Under the pieces are notes generated by a model. It saw only the letters and a program-made list of their open reading frames with translations. It searched no databases and had not been told where the DNA came from. Positions 24,397-33,128 of a stretch of 41,643 bases of DNA are shown piece after piece. The stretch's first letter is position 1. Every line of letters starts with the position of its first letter. Source of the DNA: Candidatus Stackebrandtia faecavium (GTDB lineage Bacteria > Actinomycetota > Actinomycetes > Mycobacteriales > Micromonosporaceae); assembly GCA_019112895.1 (NCBI GenBank), contig DXIM01000093.1:1-41643 (forward strand). The letters run 5' to 3'. The position numbers and the translations under genes are program-made.

Positions 24397-25035
24397 ATGA
24401 ATTACGACTTCAACGCGCGCTACATCATCCCGTCGTTCACGGAGAAGACTTCGTACGGCGTGAAAGAGATGAATCCGTACAACAAGATGTTCGAGGACCG
24501 GATCATCTTCCTGGGTTCGCCGGTAGATGACACTTCGGCCAACGACATCATGTCGCAGCTGCTCGTTTTGGAGGCCAGCGACCCGGAACGCGAGATTCAG
24601 ATGTACATCAACTCGCCCGGCGGCTCATTGACGGCGTTGATGGCCATTTACGACACCATGCAGTTCATCCGCCCTGACGTCGCCACGGTCTGCATGGGGC
24701 AGGCGGCTAGCGCGGCCGCGATCTTGCTGGCTGCGGGAACCGCAGGCAAGCGTTCGGCTCTGCCGAACTCCCGGATGATCATCCACCAGCCCGCGACCGA
24801 AGGCACTTACGGTCAGGCTTCGGACATGGAGATCCAAGCTCGCGAGATCCTGCGTCTGCGCGAACAGATGGAAGAGATCCTGGCCCGGCATTGCGGCCAG
24901 TCCGTCGAGAAGGTTCGCAAGGACGTCGAGCGGGACAAGATCCTCGATCCGGAGCAGGCCAAGGAATACGGCCTCATCGACACGGTGATGCCGTACCGGA
25001 AGAAGAACGTGGCGACGGCTGTCGCCTCGAAGTGA
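24397..25035 (+). CDS. clpP2: ATP-dependent Clp protease proteolytic subunit ClpP2
   Basis: A 212-residue partner of ClpP1 in the hetero-tetradecameric protease that degrades tagged and damaged proteins delivered by ClpX or ClpC. Catalytic Ser105 lies in GQAASAAA and His130 in MIIHQPATEG. The handle region LRLREQMEEILARHCGQSVE and the QMYINSPGGSLTALMAIYD segment are conserved. ATG 24397 is preceded by AGGAGG with 10-base spacing; an in-frame GTG at 24376 lies before the ribosome site and is rejected. It is co-transcribed with clpP1, but a large hairpin separates it from clpX. Confidence 0.96.
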   Translation: MNYDFNARYIIPSFTEKTSYGVKEMNPYNKMFEDRIIFLGSPVDDTSANDIMSQLLVLEASDPEREIQMYINSPGGSLTALMAIYDTMQFIRPDVATVCMGQAASAAAILLAAGTAGKRSALPNSRMIIHQPATEGTYGQASDMEIQAREILRLREQMEEILARHCGQSVEKVRKDVERDKILDPEQAKEYGLIDTVMPYRKKNVATAVASK

Positions 25036-25041
25036 TTGCGG

Positions 25042-25097
25042 CCCGTTCCGAAGCCGCGCCGCTGGATAACTGTCTGGCGCAGTGGCTTCGGGACGGG
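25042..25097 (+). terminator. Large stem-loop between clpP2 and clpX
   Basis: CCCGTTCCGAAGCC at 25042-25055 pairs with GGCTTCGGGACGGG at 25084-25097 (one G-U), continuing into GCGCC/GGCGC at 25056-25060 and 25076-25080. It begins six bases past the clpP2 stop. No T run follows, so it may attenuate rather than fully terminate. About 190 bases remain before clpX, which is room for a separate promoter. Confidence 0.6.
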
Positions 25098-25284
25098 TAC
25101 CGTCGTCAAGGGCAAGGTGCCGCTTTGCCTTGTTGTTGCGACATGTCGGCTATGTCGTAGCCCGTCGTTACGGTTGCGTTGCAGCGACGGATACGTCTCG
25201 GCTCGTGTGCCGGGATTGTTAACCAGGAGCATGGACGAACGTCTCGGACAATGATCCGGGCACGGAATCAGGGAGTGGGCAAAC

Positions 25285-26577
25285 GTGGCACCACGACTGG
25301 GTGACAGCGAAATGCTGAAGTGTTCCTTCTGCGGTAAATCGCAACGCCAAGTCAAAAAACTGATCGCAGGACACGGCGTGTACATCTGCGACGAGTGCGT
25401 GGACTTGTGCAACGAGATCATCGAAGAAGAGCTTGCTGACTCTTCGAGCCAGGAACGCGAAGATCTTCCCAAGCCTAAGGAGATCTGCGAGTTCCTTGAC
25501 GACTACGTCATTGGCCAGGAAGAGGCGAAACGCTCCCTGGCGGTGGCGGTGTACAACCATTACAAACGGGTACAGATCGAGTCCGCGCAGACACAGTCGC
25601 CGGACGCGGTCGAGCTGTCGAAGTCGAATATTCTGATGGTGGGGCCGACCGGCAGCGGCAAGACACATCTGGCGCAAACCTTGGCGCGCATGTTGAACGT
25701 GCCTTTCGCGATCGCGGATGCCACGGCGTTGACCGAGGCGGGCTATGTCGGTGAAGATGTCGAGAACATCTTGTTGAAACTCATCGTCGCGGCCGACTAC
25801 GACATCAAGCGCGCCGAAACAGGGATCATCTATATCGACGAGGTCGATAAAGCGGGCCGTAAGTCGGAGAGCCCGTCGATCACGCGGGACGTTTCCGGCG
25901 AGGGCGTGCAGCAGGCGCTGCTGAAGATCCTGGAAGGTACTGTCGCTTCGGTGCCGCCGCAAGGGGGTCGTAAACACCCGCATCAGGACTTCATGCAGCT
26001 GGACACGACCAATATCTTGTTCATCTGCGGTGGTTCGTTCGCCGGCCTCGAAGAGCTTGTCGAGCAGCGTCTCGGAAAAGGCAGTCTGGGTTTCACGGTC
26101 CCATCCGAAACCGAGGAGGAAGATCCCGGCAAGGACGCTTTGTCCAGGGTCATGCCCGATGACCTGTTGCAGTACGGCCTCATCCCGGAGTTTGTGGGTC
26201 GCGTTCCCGTTGTGACGACGGTGCGCCAGCTCGACAAGGCCGCGCTGGTCAAGATCCTGACCGAGCCCCGCAATGCACTGATCAAGCAGTATCAGCGTTT
26301 GTTGGAGATGGACGGTGTCGAGCTCGTTTTCGAAGACGACGCCATCGAGCCCATCGCGGACCTAGCATTGCTGCGCGGCACGGGTGCGCGAGGGTTGCGC
26401 GCGATCCTCGAGGAAGTGCTGCAGCCCGTCATGTACGAGATTCCCAGCCATGCGGAGAATGTTGCCCGGGTCGTCATCTCGGGCGATGTGGTGAACAAGA
26501 ACGTCAACCCGACGCTCGTGCCCCGAACCGAGACGAGCCGTCAGACACGTTCGTTGCGGCGCAAGAAGACGGCGTGA
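25285..26577 (+). CDS. clpX: ATP-dependent Clp protease ATPase subunit ClpX
   Basis: A 430-residue AAA+ unfoldase that feeds substrates to ClpP1P2. The N-terminal zinc-binding domain has Cys13, Cys16, Cys35 and Cys38 (CSFC and CDEC). The AAA+ core has Walker A GPTGSGKT at 120-127, the pore loop GYVGED at 153-158, Walker [10 protein letters not shown] at 181-189 and the C-terminal sensor 2 region [12 protein letters not shown]. The start is GTG 25285 with GGGAG upstream. It is separated from clpP2 by about 250 bases and a strong stem-loop, so expression may be partly independent. Its stop lies one base from the end of the convergent GNAT gene. Confidence 0.97.
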   Translation: MAPRLGDSEMLKCSFCGKSQRQVKKLIAGHGVYICDECVDLCNEIIEEELADSSSQEREDLPKPKEICEFLDDYVIGQEEAKRSLAVAVYNHYKRVQIESAQTQSPDAVELSKSNILMVGPTGSGKTHLAQTLARMLNVPFAIADATALTEAGYVGEDVENILLKLIVAADYDIKRAETGIIYIDEVDKAGRKSESPSITRDVSGEGVQQALLKILEGTVASVPPQGGRKHPHQDFMQLDTTNILFICGGSFAGLEELVEQRLGKGSLGFTVPSETEEEDPGKDALSRVMPDDLLQYGLIPEFVGRVPVVTTVRQLDKAALVKILTEPRNALIKQYQRLLEMDGVELVFEDDAIEPIADLALLRGTGARGLRAILEEVLQPVMYEIPSHAENVARVVISGDVVNKNVNPTLVPRTETSRQTRSLRRKKTA

Positions 26578-26578
26578 C

Positions 26579-27415
26579 TCAAGCCGGGGTGAACCGGTAG
26601 TCCACCGTGTCCCCCAAAGCCTTAAAGCCGATGTTCTGATATATCCGGTTACTGGTCGGATTGTTGACGTCGGCGTACAACATGCAGCGTAGGCCTTCTT
26701 TGAGCAGTTGGCTGCTCACATGTGCGGTGAGTGCACTTGCGTAGCCGTGACCGCGCAGCGATTCCGGTGTGTAGACCATGTGGATCCGCGAAACTCCGAG
26801 CACCGGTGGAGACGCTCCGGCCATCGCGACGGGTTCGTCGGCGACGGTCCACAACCAGAAGCGGCGTCCGTCGTGGAGGCGCTTCATCAGGGTGGCGCGA
26901 TCCCAGGTGTCCACTGTCCCTAGTGTGTCACCGAAATCCCGCATCCAGGTCAATAGAAGTTCGGTGTCGGCCGCTCCCGCTAGTCGCGCATAGCCAGGGG
27001 GAGGGGCTGGCGCGGTCACCGTGTCGATGCTGAACATGCGTGTGCGCATGCGCACCTTCGCTTCGCACTCGATGCTGTCGCGCCATCGCGCGACGAAACG
27101 CTCAGCGGCCGCATCGGGGCCGTTCACACCCGGCAGCGTCGGTCTGCGTGCCGTCAGGGCCGCGCTGAGCGCATCGGTGGCGTCGGGGCCCAGATCTGTG
27201 AGGAGCAGCGAATACGGAGGGGTCTGGATTGCTGCGCCGATGAGTCCCTCAGCGCCCTCGATTCGTATCCACAAAGAATCGGCATACGTGTTTGAGCGCA
27301 TCTGGGAGGCCAACACCGTCGACATGACGTTGTTGCCGATTGGTGCGGCTGCGCGCCAGTCACGGGTGGCTGCTGCGAATGCAGCTGAATCGTCGTCGAA
27401 CTGAATGCGTGTCAC
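26579..27415 (-). CDS. GNAT family N-acetyltransferase
   Basis: A 278-residue protein whose C-terminal half is a GNAT domain: the acetyl-CoA-binding motif A reads IHMVYTPESLRGHGYASALT, followed by a helix and the YADVNNPTSNRIYQNIGFK segment typical of the last strands and the conserved NxxS/N-x3-Y helix. The N-terminal half has weaker resemblance to a degenerate second GNAT-like domain, seen in several actinobacterial acetyltransferases. The start is GTG 27415; no clear ribosome site is visible. The acceptor substrate is unknown. It is divergent from the GMC oxidoreductase gene, with a palindrome between their starts, and ends one base from clpX with no terminator visible. Confidence 0.85.
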   Translation of the reverse strand: MTRIQFDDDSAAFAAATRDWRAAAPIGNNVMSTVLASQMRSNTYADSLWIRIEGAEGLIGAAIQTPPYSLLLTDLGPDATDALSAALTARRPTLPGVNGPDAAAERFVARWRDSIECEAKVRMRTRMFSIDTVTAPAPPPGYARLAGAADTELLLTWMRDFGDTLGTVDTWDRATLMKRLHDGRRFWLWTVADEPVAMAGASPPVLGVSRIHMVYTPESLRGHGYASALTAHVSSQLLKEGLRCMLYADVNNPTSNRIYQNIGFKALGDTVDYRFTPA

Positions 27416-27442
27416 CGTTTCATGGTGCTTTTCGTGTTACCG

Positions 27443-27465
27443 CTGCGCAAATGATTTGTGCGCAG
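27443..27465. promoter_or_regulatory. Inverted repeat in the divergent GNAT/GMC promoter region
   Basis: CTGCGCA at 27443-27449 and TGCGCAG at 27459-27465 are exact complements around AATGATTTG. It lies 28 bases from the GNAT start and 47 from the GMC start, the position of a shared operator. No regulator gene is adjacent. Confidence 0.45.
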
Positions 27466-27511
27466 TGTCGGCGTGTAGCGGGGTACGCGAATATCTGGCA
27501 CAGTGCAGCTC

Positions 27512-29230
27512 ATGGTGGACACGCAGGCTGATTTCGACGTCATTGTCATCGGTTCGGGGTTCGGTGGCAGCGTCGCGGCGTTGCGGTTGACCGAGAAGGG
27601 GTACCGCGTTGCCGTGTTGGAGGCGGGGCAGCGTTTCGATGACCCATCTGAAGTTGATCCCCGCCGCCGTCATGCCCGACTCCCGAAGACGTCGTGGCGG
27701 CTGCGGAGGTTTCTGTGGGCGCCGCGTTTGGGTTTGCGCGGTATTCAACGGCTGCACTTGGTGGGCGGTAAACGCGGTAGCCGCGTCCTGGTACTCGCGG
27801 GGGCAGGGGTAGGCGGCGGTTCCTTGGTCTACGGCAACACTCTCTACCGGCCCCCGCGATCGTTTTTTGAGGACCCACAGTGGGCGGGCATCACCGACTG
27901 GGAGACGGAGCTAGGCCCGTTTTACGATCAGGCCGCCCGCATGCTCGGCGTGGTCGATAACCCTGGCGACACTGCACCGGATGCAGCGATGCTGCGCGTA
28001 GCGGAACGCATGGACGTGGCGCATACGTTCCGTGTGACTCCGGTCGGGGTGCATTTCGGTGATGGGGAGACTCAAGATCCGTACTTCGGCGGAGTAGGTC
28101 CCCGTCGCAGCGGTTGTATCGAGTGCGGTGCCTGTATGACGGGTTGCCGTTTCGGCGCTAAGAACATGTTGACGGAGAACTACCTGTTCTTGGCCGAACG
28201 TGCAGGCGCGAAGATCTTTCCATTGACTACTGTGACGTCTCTGCGTCGGGGCGCCGAGGGCGGCTATATCGTCGATACACGACAGACTGCCGCCGTTTTT
28301 CGTCGCCGTCGGCGTTTCACCGCTGACCAGGTGGTCGTGGCCGGTGGCACCCATGGCACGCAACGGTTGCTGCATGGCTGCAAGCAACGCGGGGATCTCG
28401 GTTCCTTGTCGGCGTCGTTGGGGCGGTTGACCCGCACCAACTCCGAGGCCATTTTGGGCGCGATGCGGCTTGGCAGCAAAGGGGAGGATTTCAGTCGCGG
28501 CGTCGCGATCACCTCGTCGATCCATCCGGACGCCAATACGCATATCGAGCCGGTGCGTTACGGCAAGGGCTCGAACGCGATGGGAATGTTGTCGACGGCG
28601 TTGATTGATGGTTCGACCGCGTCTCGTCGCGTGAACCGGTGGGCCGCTTTGCTGCGCTACGCCGTGAAGCATCCGGCGAAGATGGCGCGCATGTTGTGGT
28701 GGCGCGGCTGGTCACAGCGCACTGTGATGGCACTGGTGATGCAGACTCACGATAATTCGATCAATGTGGATTATAGGCGTGGGCGATTGCGGGCGCGTCT
28801 GGGACATGGGGCGCCGAATCCGACATGGATACCAGTCGGCCATCGCGCCGTTAGGTATTTGGCGGAAGAGATCGGTGGCAGCCCCGGTGGTACGTGGCTC
28901 GATTTGTTCAATATTCCCACAACGGCCCATTTTCTGGGCGGTTGCGCGATCTCGTTGGACCCGGATCAGGGGGTCGTGGATCCTTATCAACGAGTCCATG
29001 GGTATTCGGACCTGCACATAATGGATGGTTCGACGATTTCGGCGAATTTGGGCGTGAACCCCTCGTTGACAATCACTGCTCAGGCCGAACGGGCGATGGC
29101 GTTGTGGCCCAATCGCGGCGATGTCGACCCCCGTCCTGAACAGGGAGAACCATATCGTGTCGTGGCTCCGGTGGCTCCGGCGAAACCGGTGGTGCCGCAC
29201 GGAGCTCCGGCCGCACTGCGCATCAAGTAG
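27512..29230 (+). CDS. GMC-family oxidoreductase (cholesterol oxidase/ChoD-like) with four-Cys motif
   Basis: A 572-residue FAD-dependent oxidoreductase. The FAD-binding fold opens with VIVIGSGFGGSVAALRLTEK at 11-30 and Glu37. AGAGVGGGSLVYGNTLYRP (97-115) is the second flavin contact of the GMC superfamily, and the C-terminal HFLGGCAI and DGSTISANLGVNPSLTI hold the active-site and FAD-closing motifs. The overall layout resembles mycobacterial ChoD. Between them sits GCIECGACMTGCRFGAKN, with Cys202, 205, 208 and 212 (C-x2-C-x2-C-x3-C), like a ferredoxin cluster motif. No signal peptide is evident. ATG 27512 is chosen over the in-frame GTG 27503; no good ribosome site precedes either. The substrate is probably a sterol-like or other hydrophobic alcohol, but this is not established. 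Confidence 0.87.
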   Translation: MVDTQADFDVIVIGSGFGGSVAALRLTEKGYRVAVLEAGQRFDDPSEVDPRRRHARLPKTSWRLRRFLWAPRLGLRGIQRLHLVGGKRGSRVLVLAGAGVGGGSLVYGNTLYRPPRSFFEDPQWAGITDWETELGPFYDQAARMLGVVDNPGDTAPDAAMLRVAERMDVAHTFRVTPVGVHFGDGETQDPYFGGVGPRRSGCIECGACMTGCRFGAKNMLTENYLFLAERAGAKIFPLTTVTSLRRGAEGGYIVDTRQTAAVFRRRRRFTADQVVVAGGTHGTQRLLHGCKQRGDLGSLSASLGRLTRTNSEAILGAMRLGSKGEDFSRGVAITSSIHPDANTHIEPVRYGKGSNAMGMLSTALIDGSTASRRVNRWAALLRYAVKHPAKMARMLWWRGWSQRTVMALVMQTHDNSINVDYRRGRLRARLGHGAPNPTWIPVGHRAVRYLAEEIGGSPGGTWLDLFNIPTTAHFLGGCAISLDPDQGVVDPYQRVHGYSDLHIMDGSTISANLGVNPSLTITAQAERAMALWPNRGDVDPRPEQGEPYRVVAPVAPAKPVVPHGAPAALRIK

Positions 29231-29460
29231 TCGCGTCCCTTCGATGTCGAATTGCCACCTATGTCGATATTTGCCCCTAAAGGAATAGTGGTTGCATTCG
29301 ATTTCGATCCGTAATTCGACAATCGACGGCAACCATCGGTCGCGTTAGAGATACGAATTGTTGTTTCGTTGTGAGGCGGCACAATGTGATCGTCGTGTTA
29401 TTGCGGATGTACCGTATAGTCGGCTTCTGCTGTCATTTTGAAGAATAGGAATAAGTCGTT

Positions 29461-31035
29461 TTGAATAGGCGTACCCTCACACGTGGAGCCATCGCCGCGG
29501 CCGTCGCCGCAGCCTTGGCCACAACCGGAACCGTCATGGTGCAAGCCGAAGAAGGCTCCGACTCCGAACTGTCCAAGACCATCGACACCATCTTGGAAGA
29601 CAAGAGCCTGTCGGGCTCCCAAATTGGCGTTGTCGTCGCCGACGCCAAGAGCGGCGAGACCATCTACAACCACAATGGTGGTATGCGGACGATCCCGGCG
29701 TCGAACAATAAGATTGAGACCTCAGCGGCGGCGATGGAAGTGCTCGGCGGTGATTACACGTTCACCACCGACGTCGCCGCTGAATCCAAGCCGTCCGGTG
29801 GCACAATTGCTGGCGACCTGTACCTGCGCGGCACCGGCGACCCGACCATGATGCAAAAGGACTACGAGGCGCTGGCCAAGTCACTGGCCGACAAGGGCGT
29901 CACCACCGTGGACGGCAACTTGGTCGCCGACGACACGGCATTCGGTCCGCAGCGTTTGGGCACCGAATGGGGCTGGGACGACCTGCCCTATTACTACGCC
30001 GCCGAAGTTACGGCGTTGACCGTGGCCCCCAACACCGACTACGACGCCGGTAGCATCAACGTGTCTGTCACCCCAGGCGCGGAAGGCGAAAAAGCAAAAG
30101 TCAAGGTCACTCCGCCCAACGACTATGTGAAGATCAACAACACCGCCACCACGGGTGCCTCGGGCGAAGACTCCACGGTGTCGTTCTCGCGCGATAACGG
30201 GGTCAACACGATCGATGTCTCCGGGACGATCCCTGCCGACAGCGAAGGCGACATGAGCCTCATGACGGTGACCAATCCGACCGGTCTCGCCGCGGATGTG
30301 TTCGCTAAGGCATTGGCGGACAACGGAATCAGTGTCTCCGGCGATGTTCAACTCGGTAAGGCCACTCCGGATGGATCGGCAAGCCTGGTCAAGCATGACT
30401 CGATGCCGATCGCGGAAATGATGACGCCGTTCATGAAACTGTCGAATAACCCGCATGCCGAGGCCCTGACGAAAGCAATAGGCATCGAGGCCAGCGGTGA
30501 AGGCACGTTCGACGCCGGCGTCACCGCCATCCAAGAACAGATGGCCAAGCTCGGCGTGGCGACCGATCAGGTGCGTCAAGTCGACGGTTCCGGCATGTCG
30601 CGGCAGAACGCGATCTCGCCGAAGAACCTCGCGTCGCTGTTGGTCGATGTGCGCGACGCCGGCTGGTTCAAGACCTGGTACGAGTCGATGCCGATCGCCT
30701 GTAAAGAAGACCCGATGGTCGGTGGAACGCTGGCGAGCCGCATGTGCGACACCCCGGCGGCAGGCAATGTGCACGCCAAGACCGGTTCCATGACCGGGGT
30801 TTCCGCGATGTCTGGGTATGTCAAGGATCAGGATGGTCGTGACCTGGTCTTCAGCGTCGTCACCAACGACTTCGTGGCCGACTCCGTCAAGGAGATCGAG
30901 GACAAGGTCGCCGTCGCACTGGCGTCAACGGGCGGTTCCGACTCGGTCAGCCCGGAGAGCCTCAAGGTTCCTCAACCGAAGAAGGATGTGCCGGAGGGCC
31001 TTGAATGTTCCTGGGTGAAGCCGATCGCCTGCTGA
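29461..31035 (+). CDS. dacB: D-alanyl-D-alanine carboxypeptidase/endopeptidase, PBP4 (DacB) type
   Basis: A 524-residue exported class C penicillin-binding protein that trims or cleaves peptide cross-links in peptidoglycan. A signal peptide (MNRRTLTRGAIAAAVAAALA, cleavage near VQA-EE) is followed by the three active-site motifs: Ser81-x-x-Lys84 in PASNNKIETS, Ser328-x-Asn330 in LSNNPHAEAL, and KTG at 440-442. The large insert between the first two motifs (about residues 110-290) is the domain typical of PBP4. There is a C-terminal tail with two cysteines. The start is TTG 29461: the signal peptide begins exactly there, an AGGA lies about 15 bases before it, and no ATG or GTG fits. A TATAGT at 29415-29420 could be the -10 box. 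It ends at a strong stem-loop. Confidence 0.93.
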   Translation: MNRRTLTRGAIAAAVAAALATTGTVMVQAEEGSDSELSKTIDTILEDKSLSGSQIGVVVADAKSGETIYNHNGGMRTIPASNNKIETSAAAMEVLGGDYTFTTDVAAESKPSGGTIAGDLYLRGTGDPTMMQKDYEALAKSLADKGVTTVDGNLVADDTAFGPQRLGTEWGWDDLPYYYAAEVTALTVAPNTDYDAGSINVSVTPGAEGEKAKVKVTPPNDYVKINNTATTGASGEDSTVSFSRDNGVNTIDVSGTIPADSEGDMSLMTVTNPTGLAADVFAKALADNGISVSGDVQLGKATPDGSASLVKHDSMPIAEMMTPFMKLSNNPHAEALTKAIGIEASGEGTFDAGVTAIQEQMAKLGVATDQVRQVDGSGMSRQNAISPKNLASLLVDVRDAGWFKTWYESMPIACKEDPMVGGTLASRMCDTPAAGNVHAKTGSMTGVSAMSGYVKDQDGRDLVFSVVTNDFVADSVKEIEDKVAVALASTGGSDSVSPESLKVPQPKKDVPEGLECSWVKPIAC

Positions 31036-31049
31036 TCCCCTAGAACGGT

Positions 31050-31085
31050 CAATGGCCGCGTCACCGCATGGTGGCGCGGCCATTG
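31050..31085 (+). terminator. Strong stem-loop after dacB
   Basis: CAATGGCCGCG at 31050-31060 pairs with CGCGGCCATTG at 31075-31085, and the inner TCACC/GGTGG closes a GCAT loop, giving 16 consecutive pairs with one G-U. It is 15 bases past the dacB stop and followed by TGTTC. Confidence 0.82.
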
Positions 31086-31354
31086 TGTTCTCCGTCCTCG
31101 GGCCCGTGTGCACACATATGTATAAGCCGTGCCTGATAGAGATCCATGAAGGTATTCATAGAAATGCGGTCACGCGCTCTCAATGCGCGTTTGTCCGTTT
31201 TGATAAGGATCGCCGCGGCCTGCAGTAGCTGTGTGAAAGGTGTCGATAACGCGATTGCTTATTGCATCTGCCTTGGCGGTACTGTGTGGGTAATCGGTTG
31301 GCGGGTAAGGGTTACGCTCCAACCTTGAGAACAGTCAAAGCGTGAGGAGCCGAT
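31086..31354. other. AT-richer intergenic region upstream of the duplicated-protein gene
   Basis: About 270 bases without a convincing gene. It holds a short palindrome ATGAA-GGTA-TTCAT (31146-31159), a TATAAG-like element near 31120, and a TTGCTT/TACTGT pair (about 31255-31285) that is only a weak promoter candidate. A 60-codon ORF (31146-31328) has rare codons and no good ribosome site and is not accepted. Confidence 0.45.
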
Positions 31355-31978
31355 ATGTCTTCAACCATTCTTCCTGTCGGGAAACCGCTGGGTGCGCGGT
31401 TCCCAAGCACCGATCCGCCCACCGAGGAGCCCGAATTCTACGAGGTCCAGGTCGGTGGTGAAGTACTTGAACTATCTCCCCTGGAGTGGTTTGTGTATGC
31501 CGGTTCCTACGGCGACCCCGATGAACACGCCGACCATCTGGTCGACCGCGACTGGCTGATCAAGAACCTCAGCGAGGAGATCTCGGCATCGAAGGTGTCG
31601 GCCGAAATTGACACGCTGTTGAGCCGCGGACTGCTGGTGGAAGCGAACCTGCGCGGCAACTCCGCCGTGAATGTCTTGACTGGCTACCGGATCGTGCCGA
31701 CCGGCATAGGCATCAGTAACTCTCCCGAAGACCCCGATCTTCGTTGGATCGGTCAACGCGGTGAAGCCATGCTCGGCATCCCGCAGCTGTCGTTCCTAGT
31801 CTGGGCATTTTCGTACCAAATGGGTTCCATGTGGGAATGCTGCTCGGCATTCGGACAGGACCCGGAGGCCGTCGACAATGCGACACCCGAAGACCTCGGT
31901 GCGCAAATCGCCGACTCCTTGCCGTCGATCATCTCGCTCGAGCTCGGTTTCTTGGAACCCGCCGAAACACAGGAGTGA
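31355..31978 (+). CDS. Unknown protein with two similar halves, partner of PIMT-like gene
   Basis: A 207-residue acidic cytoplasmic protein of no recognised family. Two stretches look like copies of one alpha/beta or winged-helix-like unit. Residues about 36-100 have LELSPLEWFVYAGSYGDPDE, then I-x2-L-x3-GLLVEA; residues about 140-205 have LGIPQLSFLVWAFSYQMGSM, then I-x2-L-x3-GFLEPA. Both share L-x4-L-x-F/W-x-V-x-A-x-S-Y and an end with Gly-(Leu/Phe)-Leu. Between them is the motif TGIGISNSPEDP. There is no signal peptide or membrane segment. ATG 31355 has a GAGGAG ribosome site. The PIMT-like gene starts 35 bases after its stop on the same strand, so the two likely form an operon. A DNA- or peptide-binding role is a guess. 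Confidence 0.75.
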   Translation: MSSTILPVGKPLGARFPSTDPPTEEPEFYEVQVGGEVLELSPLEWFVYAGSYGDPDEHADHLVDRDWLIKNLSEEISASKVSAEIDTLLSRGLLVEANLRGNSAVNVLTGYRIVPTGIGISNSPEDPDLRWIGQRGEAMLGIPQLSFLVWAFSYQMGSMWECCSAFGQDPEAVDNATPEDLGAQIADSLPSIISLELGFLEPAETQE

Positions 31979-32013
31979 AGTCGCTGGCTGCGAAGAAGTG
32001 ACATGCTGGGCAC

Positions 32014-33120
32014 ATGGCCGCGGATTGGCATGCACATGCGGGCAGGCTGGCAAGCTACCTCGCGGACAACGTGCTGGCCGACCCAGCATGGATCGAGGTC
32101 TTCGAAAACGCGCCACGTCACGAGTTCGGCCCCCACGGTCTGACCCTGGACCACAGTGGCCGGATCATCGATTCGGCGAAGTGGAGCCGGCGCCAGCGGT
32201 TGCATCAAAGCTATGCGGACCAGGTCCTGGTGACACGGTTCGAGACCACCGATGATGCGCACGGGCCGCAAGCCACATCTTCCGCTTCGCAACCGATCAT
32301 CGTTGCGGCGATGCTCGAGCTGTTGGACGTTGAGCCGGGCGCCAAAGTGCTGGAGATCGGCACCGGCCCCGGCTATAACGCTTGCCTACTGAGCATGCGG
32401 CTCGGCCCCGAACAGGTGCACAGCCTGGATGTCCAGGACGACGTCGTGGGGGAGGCGCGTGCCAACCTTGCCCGCGTGGGGCTGAAACCGCACCTCACGA
32501 CAGGAGATGGGGCGCGTGGCTGGCCGGAACATGCGCCGTATGACCGCATCATCGCCACATGCGCGATGCCGTGGATCCCGCATGAATGGCTGGGACAGTT
32601 GGCGCCCCAGGCGCGAGTCGTGGCGCCGATGAGCATCGGCGCTCTATTGGCTGTGCTGGACCGTCGCATCGACGGAACCCTCGAGGGGCGTTTCAGCGCC
32701 GAAGGCGCATGCTTCATGACGATGCGCACCGACGAAAGGCAAGACATCGAGCGTGTGTACTCGGGGGCCGACAACGGCGAGCCAGTGACGGTCGACATCG
32801 ACGGGGATGTCCTCTCGGACCAGGATTTTCGGCTGTGGCTCGAGCTATGTATGCCGGATCTGACGATCATCACCGGCCGTGCCCAGCCTCACATGTGGGT
32901 CCTGGCGACGCCCCACGGGCGGGTCGAGATTTCGTACAGTGAAGGACGCACGCGCATGATTCCCTTCGGGGCGCCACTATGGAGACGAATCAGCACGGCC
33001 TTGGATTCCTGGTTGGCTCATGGTCGCCCCGGCCGACAACGCCTCGGTCTCACCGTGACATCCGATTCACAGTGGGTATGGCTCGACGAACCGGATTCCC
33101 AATTGACGTGGACACTGTGA
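32014..33120 (+). CDS. PIMT-like (protein-L-isoaspartate O-methyltransferase family) methyltransferase
   Basis: A 368-residue SAM-dependent methyltransferase. The core (about residues 60-215) is PIMT-like: a Q-rich segment ATSSASQPIIVAAMLELLDV corresponds to the ISQP region of PIMT, and motif I is VLEIGTGPGYNACLL at 112-126, followed by VHSLDVQDDVV and GDGARGWPEHAPYDRIIATC. It is longer than repair PIMTs (about 210 residues), with a 60-residue N-terminal and a 150-residue C-terminal extension. Actinobacterial relatives of this size are often found in RiPP contexts, where they methylate Asp side chains, but no precursor or peptide-synthetase gene is visible here. The start ATG 32014 lacks a clear ribosome site. 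It follows the duplicated-protein gene and ends 8 bases from the convergent regulator. Confidence 0.85.
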   Translation: MAADWHAHAGRLASYLADNVLADPAWIEVFENAPRHEFGPHGLTLDHSGRIIDSAKWSRRQRLHQSYADQVLVTRFETTDDAHGPQATSSASQPIIVAAMLELLDVEPGAKVLEIGTGPGYNACLLSMRLGPEQVHSLDVQDDVVGEARANLARVGLKPHLTTGDGARGWPEHAPYDRIIATCAMPWIPHEWLGQLAPQARVVAPMSIGALLAVLDRRIDGTLEGRFSAEGACFMTMRTDERQDIERVYSGADNGEPVTVDIDGDVLSDQDFRLWLELCMPDLTIITGRAQPHMWVLATPHGRVEISYSEGRTRMIPFGAPLWRRISTALDSWLAHGRPGRQRLGLTVTSDSQWVWLDEPDSQLTWTL

Positions 33121-33128
33121 GCGGTGAG

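Noticed and set aside
31146-31328. 60-codon ORF with several cysteines upstream of the PIMT-like operon, considered as a RiPP precursor
   Set aside because: It uses rare codons (ATA, AGG), lacks a good ribosome site, has no leader/core organisation and overlaps the likely promoter.
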